From: an endosymbiont of Bathymodiolus septemdierum str. Myojin knoll
GTDB taxonomy: Bacteria > Pseudomonadota > Gammaproteobacteria > PS1 > Pseudothioglobaceae
Length of the DNA stretch: 64,000 bases
Reading direction: 5' to 3'
Assembly: GCF_001547755.1 (NCBI RefSeq)
Contig: NZ_AP013042.1
Coordinates: 496,001-560,000 of the forward strand
The notes beneath the pieces were generated by a model. That model did no database searches. It had not been told where the DNA came from and saw only the letters and a list, made by a program, of their open reading frames with translations. Made by a program: the position numbers and the translations under genes. This document shows positions 9,023 to 17,882 of this stretch, one piece after another; within the stretch, counting starts at the first letter, position 1; each line of letters starts with the position of its first letter.

Positions 9023-11766
9023 AAGCTACCTATTTTTTCTAATTGTGTTGATAAGTCAGCGATGGTACCTTCAGTCGTTGCCAATCTCTCCCTTTCTGTG
9101 TTGACAATGACTTCTGGTGCGCTAGCAACAAATTTTTCATTGCTTAATTTACTTACAAACTGCACCTTTTGTTTTTCTAGTTTCTCAATTTCTTTGGTTA
9201 ATCGTGCCACTTCTTGTTCTTTGTCAATTAATCCAGCTAATGGAATTAATATTTTCATTTCACCAACCAATGCAGTCGCTGATTCGGGCGCTTCATCTGT
9301 AGGGGAGAGTTTATCAATAGTTTTCATTTTTGACAAGGTGTTTAAGAGGATTGCATTCCTGTTTAAATAGACTTCATCAATTTTATTAAAGTCCTGTACA
9401 AAGCAATTTAATGGCTTGTTTGGTGGAATATTCATTTCTCCACGAATCTGACGAATGCCGAGAATAAAGGTTTTCAGCCATTTAATTTCTGTCTCAGATT
9501 GCTCTGAAATCAGCTGCTTATCTACTTCTGGATAGGATTGCGTCATCAGGCTTTTACTGTCTTTTCCAGCAATCGTATTACATTGCTCAAAAATAGCTTC
9601 GGTAATGAACGGAATAATTGGGTGTAATAGCGTTACTATTTCATTTAACACTTTAATCAAAGTCGCCTGCGTCCCTGCCTTAGTTGTTTCGTCCTCCAAC
9701 AAAGGTTTGGACAATTCCAAATACCAACTGCAATAATCATCCCACACAAATTCATACAATTCTTGACTCATTAAGTCCAGGCGATAATCCCCCAAATGCT
9801 TAGTTACTTTAGCTTTGGTGTCTTGTAAACGCGACAAAATCCATTCGTCCGCCGTTGACAATTTTGCACGGGTATCAATAGACTCACCTTCCAATTTTAT
9901 CAACACAAAACGCGATGCATTCCATAACTTATTGCAGAAATTACGATAGCCTTCCACGCGTTTAAGGTCAAATTTAATATCACGACCAAATGACGCCAAC
10001 GCTGCAAAAGTGAAGCGCAATGCATCAGTACCAAAAGCGGGAATACCATCGGAAAACTCTTTCTTTGTTTGTTTTTTAATCTTCTCAGCCATTTTTGGCT
10101 GCATCATTCCCTGTGTTCTTTTTTCTAATAAGTCCTCGATAGAAATGCCGTCAATCAAGTCAATTGGGTCTAAAACATTACCCTTGGACTTCGACATTTT
10201 TTGCCCTTGTCCATCTTTGATTAAACCGGTAATATAAATGTCCTTAAACGGCACATCACCCGCAAATTTAAGCCCGAACATAATCATTCGTGCCACCCAA
10301 AAGAAGATAATATCAAAACCCGTGACTAAAACATCGGTAGGGTAGAAACGGGATAAATCAGGGGTTTTTTCTGGCCAGCCCAAGGTAGAAAACGGCCACA
10401 GCGCCGAAGAAAACCAAGTATCAAGTACATCATTATCTTGTCGCAACACCACGCCTTCACCTGCCTGTACCTGCGCTTCTTCAAGTGATTCTGCCACAAA
10501 GATATTACCTTTGTCGTCATACCAAGCAGGAATTCTGTGCCCCCACCAAATCTGACGAGAAATACACCAGTCTTCGATATTTTCCATCCAGTTGTAATAA
10601 GTTTTGTTCCAGTTTTCAGGAATAAAACGAATATCACCATTTTTTACAGCATCAATCGCAGGCTTTGCTAACGGTGCAACCTTTACAAACCATTGGTCGG
10701 TCATATAAGGTTCAATCACTGCATTGGTTCTATCGCCTCGTGGTACCATTAATTTATGCGGTTCAATTTTCTCTAGCAGCCCCTGCTCGTCCAAATCCTT
10801 AATCATCTGCTTACGCGCTACAAACCTATCCATGCCTGTATAAGCACTCTCAACTGTATCGTTGATTTTTGCATCATCCGTTAGGATATTAATCACATCT
10901 AAATTATGTCGTTGCCCCATTTCATAGTCATTGAAATCGTGTGCAGGTGTGATTTTTACACAACCCGTGCCGAATTCCATATCCACATAATCGTCAGAAA
11001 TAATAGGTATTTTTCTATTTGTGAGTGGCAAATCAATCGTCTTGCCAATCAAATGTGCATAGCGTTCATCGTTAGGGTGTACTGCCACCGCACTATCGCC
11101 TAACATCGTCTCAGGACGCGTCGTCGCAACTACCATCATCTCATTAGAATCTGTAATTGGATAGCGCATATGCCACAAAGACCCCTGCTCTTCGGTGTTA
11201 ATTACTTCTAAATCAGATACTGCCGTGTGTAACACAGGGTCCCAATTTACCAAGCGTTTGCCACGATAAATCAACCCCTCTTGGTGTAACTGTACGAACA
11301 CTTTCTTTACCGCATCAGACAGTCCATCATCCATGGTAAAGCGTTCTTTTTCCCAATCAACCGATGCACCCATACGACGCATTTGTGAGGTAATTGTGCC
11401 ACCCGATTGCGCTTTCCAGTCCCAAATTTTTTCAATAAACTTCTCACGCCCAACCTCATGACGGGTAATGTCCTGCGCCGCTAATTGTCGCTCCACCACC
11501 ATCTGCGTTGCAATGCCCGCATGGTCAGTACCTGGTTGCCAAAGGGTTTGCTCACCCTTGCCACGATGATAGCGTGTTAATACATCCATAATGGTATGCT
11601 GAAAAGCATGTCCCATGTGTAAACTGCCCGTCACATTCGGTGGCGGCAGCATAATACAATAGGCGTTTTTACTGGTTGAATTTAAATCAGAAGAGAAAAG
11701 ATTTTCCGCTTCCCAAATCGAACGATATTTACTTTCGATTTGTTTGGGATTGTAGGTTTTTTCCAT
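9019..11766 (-). CDS. valS: Valyl-tRNA synthetase
   Basis: 915 residues, class I synthetase. The HIGH motif appears in [15 protein letters not shown] (about 41-55) and the KMSKS loop as [16 protein letters not shown] (about 523). The editing domain contains [17 protein letters not shown], and the C-terminal coiled-coil arm ([21 protein letters not shown]) typical of ValRS is intact. It charges tRNA-Val and edits Thr-tRNA-Val. A TATAAT on the coding strand at 11801-11796, about 30 nt upstream of the start, is a likely -10 box, though no good -35 is seen. Divergent from the GIY-YIG gene. Confidence 0.98.
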   Translation of the reverse strand: MEKTYNPKQIESKYRSIWEAENLFSSDLNSTSKNAYCIMLPPPNVTGSLHMGHAFQHTIMDVLTRYHRGKGEQTLWQPGTDHAGIATQMVVERQLAAQDITRHEVGREKFIEKIWDWKAQSGGTITSQMRRMGASVDWEKERFTMDDGLSDAVKKVFVQLHQEGLIYRGKRLVNWDPVLHTAVSDLEVINTEEQGSLWHMRYPITDSNEMMVVATTRPETMLGDSAVAVHPNDERYAHLIGKTIDLPLTNRKIPIISDDYVDMEFGTGCVKITPAHDFNDYEMGQRHNLDVINILTDDAKINDTVESAYTGMDRFVARKQMIKDLDEQGLLEKIEPHKLMVPRGDRTNAVIEPYMTDQWFVKVAPLAKPAIDAVKNGDIRFIPENWNKTYYNWMENIEDWCISRQIWWGHRIPAWYDDKGNIFVAESLEEAQVQAGEGVVLRQDNDVLDTWFSSALWPFSTLGWPEKTPDLSRFYPTDVLVTGFDIIFFWVARMIMFGLKFAGDVPFKDIYITGLIKDGQGQKMSKSKGNVLDPIDLIDGISIEDLLEKRTQGMMQPKMAEKIKKQTKKEFSDGIPAFGTDALRFTFAALASFGRDIKFDLKRVEGYRNFCNKLWNASRFVLIKLEGESIDTRAKLSTADEWILSRLQDTKAKVTKHLGDYRLDLMSQELYEFVWDDYCSWYLELSKPLLEDETTKAGTQATLIKVLNEIVTLLHPIIPFITEAIFEQCNTIAGKDSKSLMTQSYPEVDKQLISEQSETEIKWLKTFILGIRQIRGEMNIPPNKPLNCFVQDFNKIDEVYLNRNAILLNTLSKMKTIDKLSPTDEAPESATALVGEMKILIPLAGLIDKEQEVARLTKEIEKLEKQKVQFVSKLSNEKFVASAPEVIVNTERERLATTEGTIADLSTQLEKIGSL

Positions 11767-11832
11767 TAACTTGTAAAGATGGATTAAACTGCGTTATTAT
11801 ACTATCAATTCAGCATAAATATACGATTTATA

Positions 11833-12105
11833 ATGCCAGTCACAAATAAAAACAAACCCTGGTTCGTTTACCTTTTAAGATGTATTAATGGCACCCTCTA
11901 TTGCGGCGTTACCAACGACATCGACAAGCGACTACGCCAACATAACGGTGAAATCAAAGGCGGTGCCAAATATACCCGTGCCAATGGCCCCTGCGAATTA
12001 GTCCATCAAGAACCCGCTAAAGACCGTAGCAGCGCTCAAAAGAGAGAATATGAAATCAAAGAAATGCCCCGTATTGAAAAAATGCGATTGGTTAATAAAA
12101 CTTAG
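11833..12105 (+). CDS. GIY-YIG nuclease-fold protein (UPF0213/YhbQ-like)
   Basis: 90 residues, almost entirely one GIY-YIG domain: WFVYLLRCINGTLYCGVTNDIDKRLRQHN (quoted in part) has the paired Y.. and Y.G strands and the catalytic Arg in the KRLRQHN helix, with a conserved Glu possibly in HQEP. Small stand-alone members of this family (YhbQ/UPF0213) are common in bacteria and of uncertain function; some nick DNA. The C-terminus KREYEIKEMPRIEKMRL is the usual family ending. It lies just upstream of the phased repeats and the Fic gene. Confidence 0.82.
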   Translation: MPVTNKNKPWFVYLLRCINGTLYCGVTNDIDKRLRQHNGEIKGGAKYTRANGPCELVHQEPAKDRSSAQKREYEIKEMPRIEKMRLVNKT

Positions 12106-12169
12106 TTATTGGATATTATTGGATAAAATAGGATAAAATAAACAATTATTTATTCATAAATTTATCCAA
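12106..12169 (+). promoter_or_regulatory. Phased 10-bp direct repeats plus inverted copy in front of fic
   Basis: TTATTGGATA occurs at 12106-12115 and again at 12116-12125, followed by the variant AAATAGGATA at 12126-12135, so the GGATA core recurs every 10 bp, one helical turn. An inverted match, TTTATCCAA at 12161-12169, abuts the Fic start codon and is the exact complement of TTGGATAAA at 12119-12127. Such phased and inverted arrays are typical operator sites. The AT-rich spacer probably also holds the promoter. A role in autoregulation of fic is inference. Confidence 0.5.
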
Positions 12170-13216
12170 ATGGATTTAAAAACGCTCAATATTACACCAG
12201 AACTGCTAAATACCATTGCTGAACTTGATAAATTTAATGGCGGTTGGCAAGTGCAAAGTAACCTTAATCCTGAATTTTTAACACACCTGCGTCATGTTGC
12301 AACCATTGAAAGTATTGGTTCATCCACTCGCATTGAAGGTTCAAGGTTAACCGATAGTGAAATAGAATCCCTACTTAGCAAAGTCAAAAAACAATCTTTT
12401 ACTCATAGAGATGAGCAAGAAGTTGCGGGTTATTCCGAAATAATGGAAACCGTATTCTCTAATTTTGAATATATTGAAATTAGTGAAAACTACATTAAAC
12501 AATTGCATATTATCCTACTTAGACATTCAGACAAGGATGTTAGACACCGTGGTGAATATAAAAAACACACTAACAATGTCGAAGTTTTTAATGCGACTGG
12601 TGAAAGTTTAGGTATCGTTTTTGAAACAACATCTGCTTTTGACACGCCTCAAAAAATGCAAGAATTAATACACTGGACAAGAGAAGCCTTGTCAGACAAA
12701 AGTTACCATCCACTCATCGTCATTGCTATATTTAATGTTATGTTTTTAGCCATCCATCCTTTTCAAGATGGTAATGGTCGACTCTCTCGTGCCTTGGTAT
12801 CTTTGTTAATGCTCAAATCGGGCTACGGATATATTCCATACAGCTCACTTGAAAGTGTTATCGAAAAAAATAAGGATGGCTATTATCTTGCCCTGCAAAG
12901 AACACAAAAAACACTCAAATCAACAATAGACTGGCTACCTTGGTTTAATTTCTTTTTTCGTTCATTGAAACGCCAAAAAGACCATTTAAAAGTCAAAACC
13001 GAAAATGTCGAAAAATACAGTCATCTGCCTCAAGAAAGTGTCCTCATTATGCAATACTTAGTAAAATATAATCGTATAACAATCACTGATGCCAGTGCCT
13101 TAATCACAACCATTTCCAGACCAAGTGTCAAAAATAGACTAAATGAATTGGTTAAATTGGGACTTATTATTCGTAACGGCAAAGCACGAGGCACTTGGTA
13201 CAGTCTAGCAATTTAA
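12170..13216 (+). CDS. fic: Fic-domain protein (putative AMP transferase) with winged-helix C-terminus
   Basis: 348 residues. The Fic active-site motif IHPFQDGNGRLSR is at about 195-207 and matches HPFx[D/E]GNGRxxR. An inhibitory-helix motif, STRIEG (about 52-57; [S/T]xxxE[G/N]), precedes the core, making this a class II self-inhibited Fic enzyme. The last about 75 residues (EKYSHLPQESVLIMQYLVKYNRITITDAS..., quoted in part) look like a winged-helix domain, as in many bacterial Fic proteins. Family members transfer AMP or other nucleotides to target Ser/Thr/Tyr hydroxyls; the target here is unknown. No antitoxin-like partner flanks it. The repeats at 12106-12169 may be its operator. Confidence 0.88.
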   Translation: MDLKTLNITPELLNTIAELDKFNGGWQVQSNLNPEFLTHLRHVATIESIGSSTRIEGSRLTDSEIESLLSKVKKQSFTHRDEQEVAGYSEIMETVFSNFEYIEISENYIKQLHIILLRHSDKDVRHRGEYKKHTNNVEVFNATGESLGIVFETTSAFDTPQKMQELIHWTREALSDKSYHPLIVIAIFNVMFLAIHPFQDGNGRLSRALVSLLMLKSGYGYIPYSSLESVIEKNKDGYYLALQRTQKTLKSTIDWLPWFNFFFRSLKRQKDHLKVKTENVEKYSHLPQESVLIMQYLVKYNRITITDASALITTISRPSVKNRLNELVKLGLIIRNGKARGTWYSLAI

Positions 13217-13236
13217 TATCACATCAAAAAAAAATT

Positions 13237-13617
13237 ATGAGAATATTACATACTATGTTACGCGTTGGCAATTTGGATAAATCCATTGTTTTTTATACGC
13301 AAGTATTGGGGATGCGTTTGTTGAGGCAGAAGGAATATCCGCAAGGAAGATTTACCAATGCGTTTTTAGGCTATGGGCCTGAGACAAAAGAGTCAGCGCT
13401 GGAGTTGACTTATAATTGGGGTAAGAATGATTATGAGATTGGTACAGGATTTGGTCATATTGCCATTAATGTGAAAGATGTTTATCAAGCCACAGCTGCC
13501 GCAAAAGCAATGGGCGTTAAGATCACTCGGGAAGCTGGACCAATGAATGCAGGTGATACTATTGTGGCATTTTTGAAAGACCCTGATGGATATGAGATAG
13601 AGTTGTTGTCTAAGTAA
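13237..13617 (+). CDS. gloA: Lactoylglutathione lyase (glyoxalase I)
   Basis: 126 residues from ATG at 13237: MRILHTMLRVGNLDKSIVFYTQVLGMRLLRQKEYP, followed by LELTYNWG, GFGHIAINV and FLKDPDGYEIELL. The metal ligands His5, the Glu of LELTYN, His of GFGHIAI and the Glu near the end (YEIELL) are all present, as in the nickel-type E. coli enzyme. It isomerises the methylglyoxal-glutathione hemithioacetal to S-lactoylglutathione. The start at 13195 would overlap fic and lacks homology. Its stop abuts the convergent recR stop. Confidence 0.93.
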   Translation: MRILHTMLRVGNLDKSIVFYTQVLGMRLLRQKEYPQGRFTNAFLGYGPETKESALELTYNWGKNDYEIGTGFGHIAINVKDVYQATAAAKAMGVKITREAGPMNAGDTIVAFLKDPDGYEIELLSK

Positions 13618-14202
13618 TTAATCGTAATCTTTTCTGCCTGATAGGGCGTGGGCAATGGTATTTATATCAGCGTATTCTAATTCACCGCCGATTGGGATAC
13701 CGTGAGCAATGCGGGTGATGCGAATGTTGAATTGTTTACACATATTACTGATGTAATGAGCGGTAACTTCGCCTTCAATAGTAGCGTTGGTGGCGAGGAT
13801 GATTTCTTCGACACTTTGGGTGCGGAGTTTTTGCTCTAATTCGTCCAAGCCTAATTCGGCAGCACCGATGCCGTCAATGGGGGACAGGTAGCCACTGAGA
13901 ACGAAATATTTTCCTTTATAAGCGCCACTTTGTTCGATGGCGTGGATATCAGTGGGGGTTTCTACGATGCAGAGTTGGGTGCTGGTGCGGTTGTTATTGG
14001 TGCAGATGTTGCAGAGTTCTTTTTCGCTGAGGGTGCGACACGAGGCGCAGTGTTTGACATGTTCCATAGCATCCACTAAGGCTTTCGCGAGTTCAAAGCC
14101 GCCATTGCGGTCGCGTTCTAATAGATGATAGACGAAGCGTTGAGCAGTTTTTTTACCAACACCAGGTAAGGCGCAAAATGCTTGGTTTAGAGATTCAATC
14201 AT
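13618..14202 (-). CDS. recR: Recombination mediator RecR
   Basis: 194 residues. N-terminal helix-hairpin-helix (ALPGVGKKTAQRFVYHLL), zinc finger (CASCRTLSEKELCNIC, four cysteines) and a Toprim domain (LCIVETPTDIHAIEQSGAYKGKYFVLSGYLSPIDG, quoted in part) ending in the conserved IARGIPIGGELEYAD-like segment (here IAHGIPIGGELEYAD). RecR works with RecO and RecF to load RecA on gapped DNA. It forms the usual dnaX-ybaB-recR block with 16 nt between ybaB and recR. Confidence 0.97.
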   Translation of the reverse strand: MIESLNQAFCALPGVGKKTAQRFVYHLLERDRNGGFELAKALVDAMEHVKHCASCRTLSEKELCNICTNNNRTSTQLCIVETPTDIHAIEQSGAYKGKYFVLSGYLSPIDGIGAAELGLDELEQKLRTQSVEEIILATNATIEGEVTAHYISNMCKQFNIRITRIAHGIPIGGELEYADINTIAHALSGRKDYD

Positions 14203-14218
14203 TAAAAGTCTCTTTTTA

Positions 14219-14542
14219 TTAAAAGGGTAAGCTCATGCCACCTGGGATTTTCATACCACCAGTTGCAGTTTTCATTTTGGCAGCGGAAGCATCGGCAATC
14301 TGTTGACTGGCATCATTGAAAGCTGTCAAAATCAAATCTTCCAACATATCTTTATCATCCATTACATTGTCGTTAATTTGAATATTAGTTGCTTGGTATT
14401 CGCCATTGATACTAACTTGCACACCACCACCTGCGGCTTTTCCTGTGGCAGTGAGTAATTTAATTTCCTCTTGTGCTTGTTTCATATTATCTTGCATTTG
14501 TTGGGCTTTTTTCATCATACCTGCCATTCCACCTTTAAACAT
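14219..14542 (-). CDS. ybaB: Nucleoid-associated protein YbaB/EbfC
   Basis: 107 residues beginning MFKGGMAGMMKKAQQMQDNMKQAQEEI, with the central LTATGKAAGGGVQVSINGEY strand and a C-terminal ASAAKMKTATGGMKIPGGM tail. This is the full YbaB/EbfC pattern. The homodimer binds DNA and has been linked to nucleoid structure. It overlaps the end of the dnaX tau tail by 8 nt and has an AGGAGA ribosome binding site, which suggests translational coupling to dnaX. Confidence 0.95.
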   Translation of the reverse strand: MFKGGMAGMMKKAQQMQDNMKQAQEEIKLLTATGKAAGGGVQVSINGEYQATNIQINDNVMDDKDMLEDLILTAFNDASQQIADASAAKMKTATGGMKIPGGMSLPF

Positions 14543-15055
14543 TTCTTATCTCCTTTATTGAATTAATATCTACTTTTGCATTAAAAACTTGTTGTAATTT
14601 TTGCACCCCTTTATCGGCGAAGTAAGATTTTTGCAGGGTGTTCATTCTTTCATTTTCTACTTGCGTTTCTTTTTGTGCTAGGGTTTTGCCCGTGAGTTTG
14701 TTAAGGTTAATGTGTAATGTGATACCTTTGAAATTCGCCTGCAAAATGGCTTGAATAGAGTTTTGAATGGTGTTAGTGAGTAAACTGGAAAATTGCGCAT
14801 CTAAACTTAGGGTTAGTAATTGCTTTTCGTTGCTTTTAAATAAGGTGTTTTTGAGTAACATCCGTGCAGGAATATTGAAATCAAGGGTTTTTACTAAAGT
14901 TTCCCATTTTGATTGAGAATTGACGGTAAATGGCATTTTTTCGATATTTTCAATCGTTTCTACAGGTTTTTCTGTATTTTTTTTCTGTTTTTTGGGTTTT
15001 TCTTCTATTTTTGGCTGTTTTTTAGATATTTTGACTAATTTAGGTGTTTTTTTTT
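14535..15055 (-). CDS. dnaX: DnaX tau-specific C-terminal extension, -1 frame
   Basis: A -1 shift on the A9 run (coding strand; 15055-15047) joins the zero frame to an open frame that reads ...KTPKLVKISKKQP, a lysine-rich linker, then MPFTVNSQSKWETLVKTLDFNIPARMLL and ends at 14535. The segment after the linker has the size and helix-rich character of tau domain V (binding DNA polymerase III alpha), including IPARMLLKNTLF. With the shift the protein is about 535 residues. No independent start with a ribosome binding site exists for the ORF from 14936, so it should be read as an extension, not a separate gene. Confidence 0.8.
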
Positions 15056-16141
15056 CTCAGAAGGGGATTCAGAGTGAAAAGTCAGCATACGCAAAAGCGT
15101 CATTTCAAAACCGATTTGTTCGCTTGGTGCCAGTGGCAAATCTTTGCTGCCATTGATAGTGATATGATAAAAAAGTTGTAAATCCTGGTTTGAAATTTGT
15201 GTAGATAAGGCTTTTACATTGTCAGAAATATCAGCATTATCCAATATTTGTGCAATAGAGATTTTATGAAATAAGGTACTTAAATCTTTAAGTGCTTGCG
15301 TTAGGTTTTCGCCTTCATGTGATAATTCTCTGACAAAATTTACCGAGGCTTTAGCATCTTGATTGAGTAGGTGCTTTGCTAAAGTGATGATATCATCATG
15401 ATGCACCAAACCGAGCATCGCCTTGATGTCTTTTTCCATTACGCTACCATTGCCGTATGAAATAGATTGGTCAAGTAGGCTGAGGGCATCACGCATTGAC
15501 CCGTTGCCGAAATCTGCAATTTGACTGAGGGCTAATTCTTCGTATTGGTGTTTCTCGGTGTCCATAATGAACTTTAATTGTCCGAGGATTTCTTCGTGGG
15601 TTAATTTTTGTAGCGTGAATTGCAAGCAGCGAGATAGGACAGTCACAGGGACTTTTTGTGGGTCGGTAGTTGCAAGTAGAAATTTAATATGCTCTGGTGG
15701 CTCTTCAAGGGTTTTTAGCAGCGCATTGAAACTGCTTTTTGAGAGCATATGCACCTCGTCAATTAGGTAAATCTTATAGCGATTTTTGGTCGGCATATAT
15801 TGTGCGTTTTCCAAAATATCACGCATATTGTCAACGCCTGTGTGCGAGGCAGCGTCGAGTTCGATGAGGTCGATGGACTGACCTTTGTCGATTTCTATGC
15901 AAGTTGGGCAAGTGCCACAAGGGGTAGAGCTAACACCGCTTTCGCAGTTGATGGATTTGGCAAAAATTCTAGCAATGGTAGTTTTGCCTACACCTCGCGT
16001 TCCGGTAAATAGGAAGCCATGGTGTAAATTGTCCGCATCAAGTGCATTAATCAAGGTTTTAGTCGTGTGCGATTGACCGACCATTTCACCAAAGGTGTGT
16101 GGGCGGTATTTACGCGCTAAAACTTGATAAGGTTCGCTCAT
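15035..16141 (-). CDS. dnaX: DNA polymerase III gamma/tau, zero-frame product (gamma form)
   Basis: 368 residues from ATG at 16141 (AGGAC upstream), MSEPYQVLARKYRPHTFGEMVGQSH. Walker A is GTRGVGKTTIARIFAKS (about 43-59); four zinc cysteines lie in CESGVSSTPCGTCPTC; Walker B is LIDEVHMLS and the arginine-finger/sensor region is TVLSRCLQF. Domains I-III of the clamp-loader ATPase are complete, then the frame closes at TAG 15037-15035 right after an A9 run at codons about 363-365. Unshifted translation therefore gives a gamma-like protein, the reverse of E. coli where tau is the zero-frame product. ffs lies just upstream, ybaB-recR downstream. Confidence 0.93.
   Translation of the reverse strand: MSEPYQVLARKYRPHTFGEMVGQSHTTKTLINALDADNLHHGFLFTGTRGVGKTTIARIFAKSINCESGVSSTPCGTCPTCIEIDKGQSIDLIELDAASHTGVDNMRDILENAQYMPTKNRYKIYLIDEVHMLSKSSFNALLKTLEEPPEHIKFLLATTDPQKVPVTVLSRCLQFTLQKLTHEEILGQLKFIMDTEKHQYEELALSQIADFGNGSMRDALSLLDQSISYGNGSVMEKDIKAMLGLVHHDDIITLAKHLLNQDAKASVNFVRELSHEGENLTQALKDLSTLFHKISIAQILDNADISDNVKALSTQISNQDLQLFYHITINGSKDLPLAPSEQIGFEMTLLRMLTFHSESPSEKKKHLN
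15047..15055 (-). promoter_or_regulatory. A9 slippage site in dnaX
   Basis: On the coding strand GAG is followed by nine A residues and then CAC. Zero-frame reading gives E-K-K-K-H-L-N-stop; a one-base slip back gives E-K-K-K-T-P-K and continues for about 170 codons into the tau tail. No strong Shine-Dalgarno-like stimulator or downstream hairpin is obvious. That resembles the A9 transcriptional-slippage site of Thermus dnaX more than the A-AAA-AAG ribosomal site of E. coli. A homopolymer sequencing error is the alternative. Confidence 0.65.
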
Positions 16142-16162
16142 GTTAAGTCCTGAATTCAAAAT

Positions 16163-16271
16163 GGTAACACCGAGAATGACAGCCGACACCTGAAAAAATT
16201 ATTACCGTTGCTTCCTTCCGGATCTGGCGGGGTTCATAATCATTCATTGTTAACGCACCCTTGATGTTACC
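16163..16271 (-). ncRNA. ffs: Signal recognition particle 4.5S RNA
   Basis: The coding (minus) strand contains GCCAGATCCGGAAGGAAGC, the near-invariant apical loop of bacterial small SRP RNA that binds Ffh. The ends are placed by a nine-base-pair terminal helix: GGTAACATC (16271-16263) with GGTGTTACC (16171-16163), giving about 109 nt, close to the E. coli length. The position immediately upstream of dnaX on the same strand is a familiar gammaproteobacterial arrangement. Mature ends may be a few bases shorter than the helix. Confidence 0.92.
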
Positions 16272-16302
16272 AAAGATTATTTTACTTAAAATTAAGGCTG
16301 GT

Positions 16303-16959
16303 TTATATCTTATTCATTAATTCAAGTCGCTCTGGCGTACCAATATCGTGCCAGTCGCATTGGTAGTGTTTGCCAGTGAGTTTGTTACTGCTAATGGCTT
16401 CTTTGAATAAGGTAATAAGCGGAAGTTTTTGTTTACTGTTTAAGTGTGATTGAAAAAAATTGGGGTGGTAGATGCCGATACCTGAAAAAGTGTAAGTTTG
16501 CTCTTTTTTCAAGGTGATTCGGTTGTCGTTTAGGGAAAAATCACCGACCAGATTGTGTCCTGGGTTGTCAATCAATACTAAATGCGCCAAAGCATCATTG
16601 GGTAAGATGGGCAGGGATAAATCTAAGTCGCATAAGACATCGGCGTTAATCACCATAAAAGGCTCATTACCTAATAAGGGTAAGGCTTGAATGATGCCAC
16701 CAGCAGTTTCTAAAATGGTGGTTTCAGCACTATATTGGATTTGCACGCCGAATTGACTGCCATCACCTAAATACACCTGGATTTTATTGCCAAGATAGGC
16801 GGTATTAATGACAATATCGGTAATACTTGATTTTTTAAGGTTGTCTATCGTATGCTCAATCAGCGTTTTACCATGGACTTTGAGTAATGGTTTTGGCGTG
16901 TCTTTGGTTAGTGGCATCATTCGTTCACCTTTGCCTGCGGCGAGAATCATAGCCTTCAT
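16303..16959 (-). CDS. murU: N-acetylmuramate alpha-1-phosphate uridylyltransferase
   Basis: 218 residues, nucleotidyltransferase fold: MILAAGKGERMMPLTKDTPKPLLKVHGKTLIEH is the nucleotide-binding N-terminus, with ADVLCD as the metal-binding Asp region and the DWHDIGTPERL ending typical of MurU. In the MurU pathway MurNAc-1-P from AmgK is converted to UDP-MurNAc, bypassing de novo synthesis and fosfomycin inhibition of MurA. It overlaps the amgK stop by 4 nt, and this pairing is the main reason to call MurU and not a generic sugar-1-phosphate transferase. Confidence 0.88.
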   Translation of the reverse strand: MKAMILAAGKGERMMPLTKDTPKPLLKVHGKTLIEHTIDNLKKSSITDIVINTAYLGNKIQVYLGDGSQFGVQIQYSAETTILETAGGIIQALPLLGNEPFMVINADVLCDLDLSLPILPNDALAHLVLIDNPGHNLVGDFSLNDNRITLKKEQTYTFSGIGIYHPNFFQSHLNSKQKLPLITLFKEAISSNKLTGKHYQCDWHDIGTPERLELMNKI

Positions 16960-17882
16960 ATAACATCCTTTAAGAGGGTGAAATCTGGGTATTTATCGGC
17001 GACTTGTCGTATATATTTTTCAACCAAAGGAATGTCGTCTAAATATTGATGTTTGCCGTCACGAATAGAGAGGCGTTTGAAGATGCCAAGGATTTTCAAA
17101 TGGCGCTGTAAGCCCATTAATTCAAATTGTTTTTCAAAATTTGAAAATGCAATTTTTATATTTGCTTGTTGATAATAATATTTTAAAAGTATTTGAATTT
17201 CATCGCTAGATAATTCAAGGTAGGCATCTTTGAGTAAAGAACATAAGTCATAAGTGTTTGAACCGACTAGTGCATCTTGAAAGTCAATAAGCGCAATCTC
17301 ACCATTAACCATCATCATATTGCGTACATGGTAATCACGATGGACGAAAACTTGTGGGCTGCTGAGTGCATTGTCGCTAAGGCTTTGAAAAAGGCTTTGT
17401 AATGCGTTAAGATGCTGACTGTTTTTTGGTAGATACCAATCAACCAATAACTGCATTTCAGCTTTTAATAGGTTGTTATTATAGATAGGTAAGTGCTTGT
17501 TTTTGCAATCAATGGCTTGCATTTGCACGAGTGTGTCAATGGATTTTTTATATAAATCTATACGGTTATCCTCTCTTAGTGCTTGTAAAAAAGTGGTATT
17601 GCCTAAATCTTCAATCAATAAAAAACCCTGAATTAAATCAAATTCAATAATTTTTGGCGCGTATAGATTGTTGTTTCTTAACAACTGGGCAATTTTTATA
17701 AACGATTTATTGTCTTCTTTTTCAGGGGGGGCATCCATTGCAATAAAGGTGCTATTACTGCGTTCCACTCTGAAATAACGACGAAAACTGGCATCATCGC
17801 TGGCACTAACAATGACGAAATTTTCATCACCAAAGAAAATTTCCAGCCAGTCTGTGAGTGCATCCAGGCGTAAATCTATCAT
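16956..17882 (-). CDS. amgK: Anomeric N-acetylmuramate/N-acetylglucosamine kinase
   Basis: 308 residues of the aminoglycoside phosphotransferase-like kinase fold. The catalytic loop is VHRDYHVRNMMM (about 186-197) and the metal-binding segment LIDFQDALVG follows, with ASFRRYFRVE near the N-terminus as the nucleotide loop. AmgK phosphorylates the anomeric hydroxyl of recycled MurNAc, and MurU then makes UDP-MurNAc. It overlaps dat and murU by 4 nt on either side, so the three genes are translationally coupled. Confidence 0.88.
   Translation of the reverse strand: MIDLRLDALTDWLEIFFGDENFVIVSASDDASFRRYFRVERSNSTFIAMDAPPEKEDNKSFIKIAQLLRNNNLYAPKIIEFDLIQGFLLIEDLGNTTFLQALREDNRIDLYKKSIDTLVQMQAIDCKNKHLPIYNNNLLKAEMQLLVDWYLPKNSQHLNALQSLFQSLSDNALSSPQVFVHRDYHVRNMMMVNGEIALIDFQDALVGSNTYDLCSLLKDAYLELSSDEIQILLKYYYQQANIKIAFSNFEKQFELMGLQRHLKILGIFKRLSIRDGKHQYLDDIPLVEKYIRQVADKYPDFTLLKDVI

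Noticed and set aside
12170-13216. Fic as half of a toxin-antitoxin pair
   Set aside because: It carries its own inhibitory helix and neither neighbour resembles an antitoxin.
14535-14936. A separate small gene between ybaB and dnaX
   Set aside because: The frame has no ribosome binding site, continues upstream without a stop to the A9 run, and encodes the expected tau tail, so it is part of dnaX.
14535-16141. dnaX as a pseudogene
   Set aside because: Both parts are intact and joined at a slippery A9 run at the domain III boundary, as in known programmed slippage.
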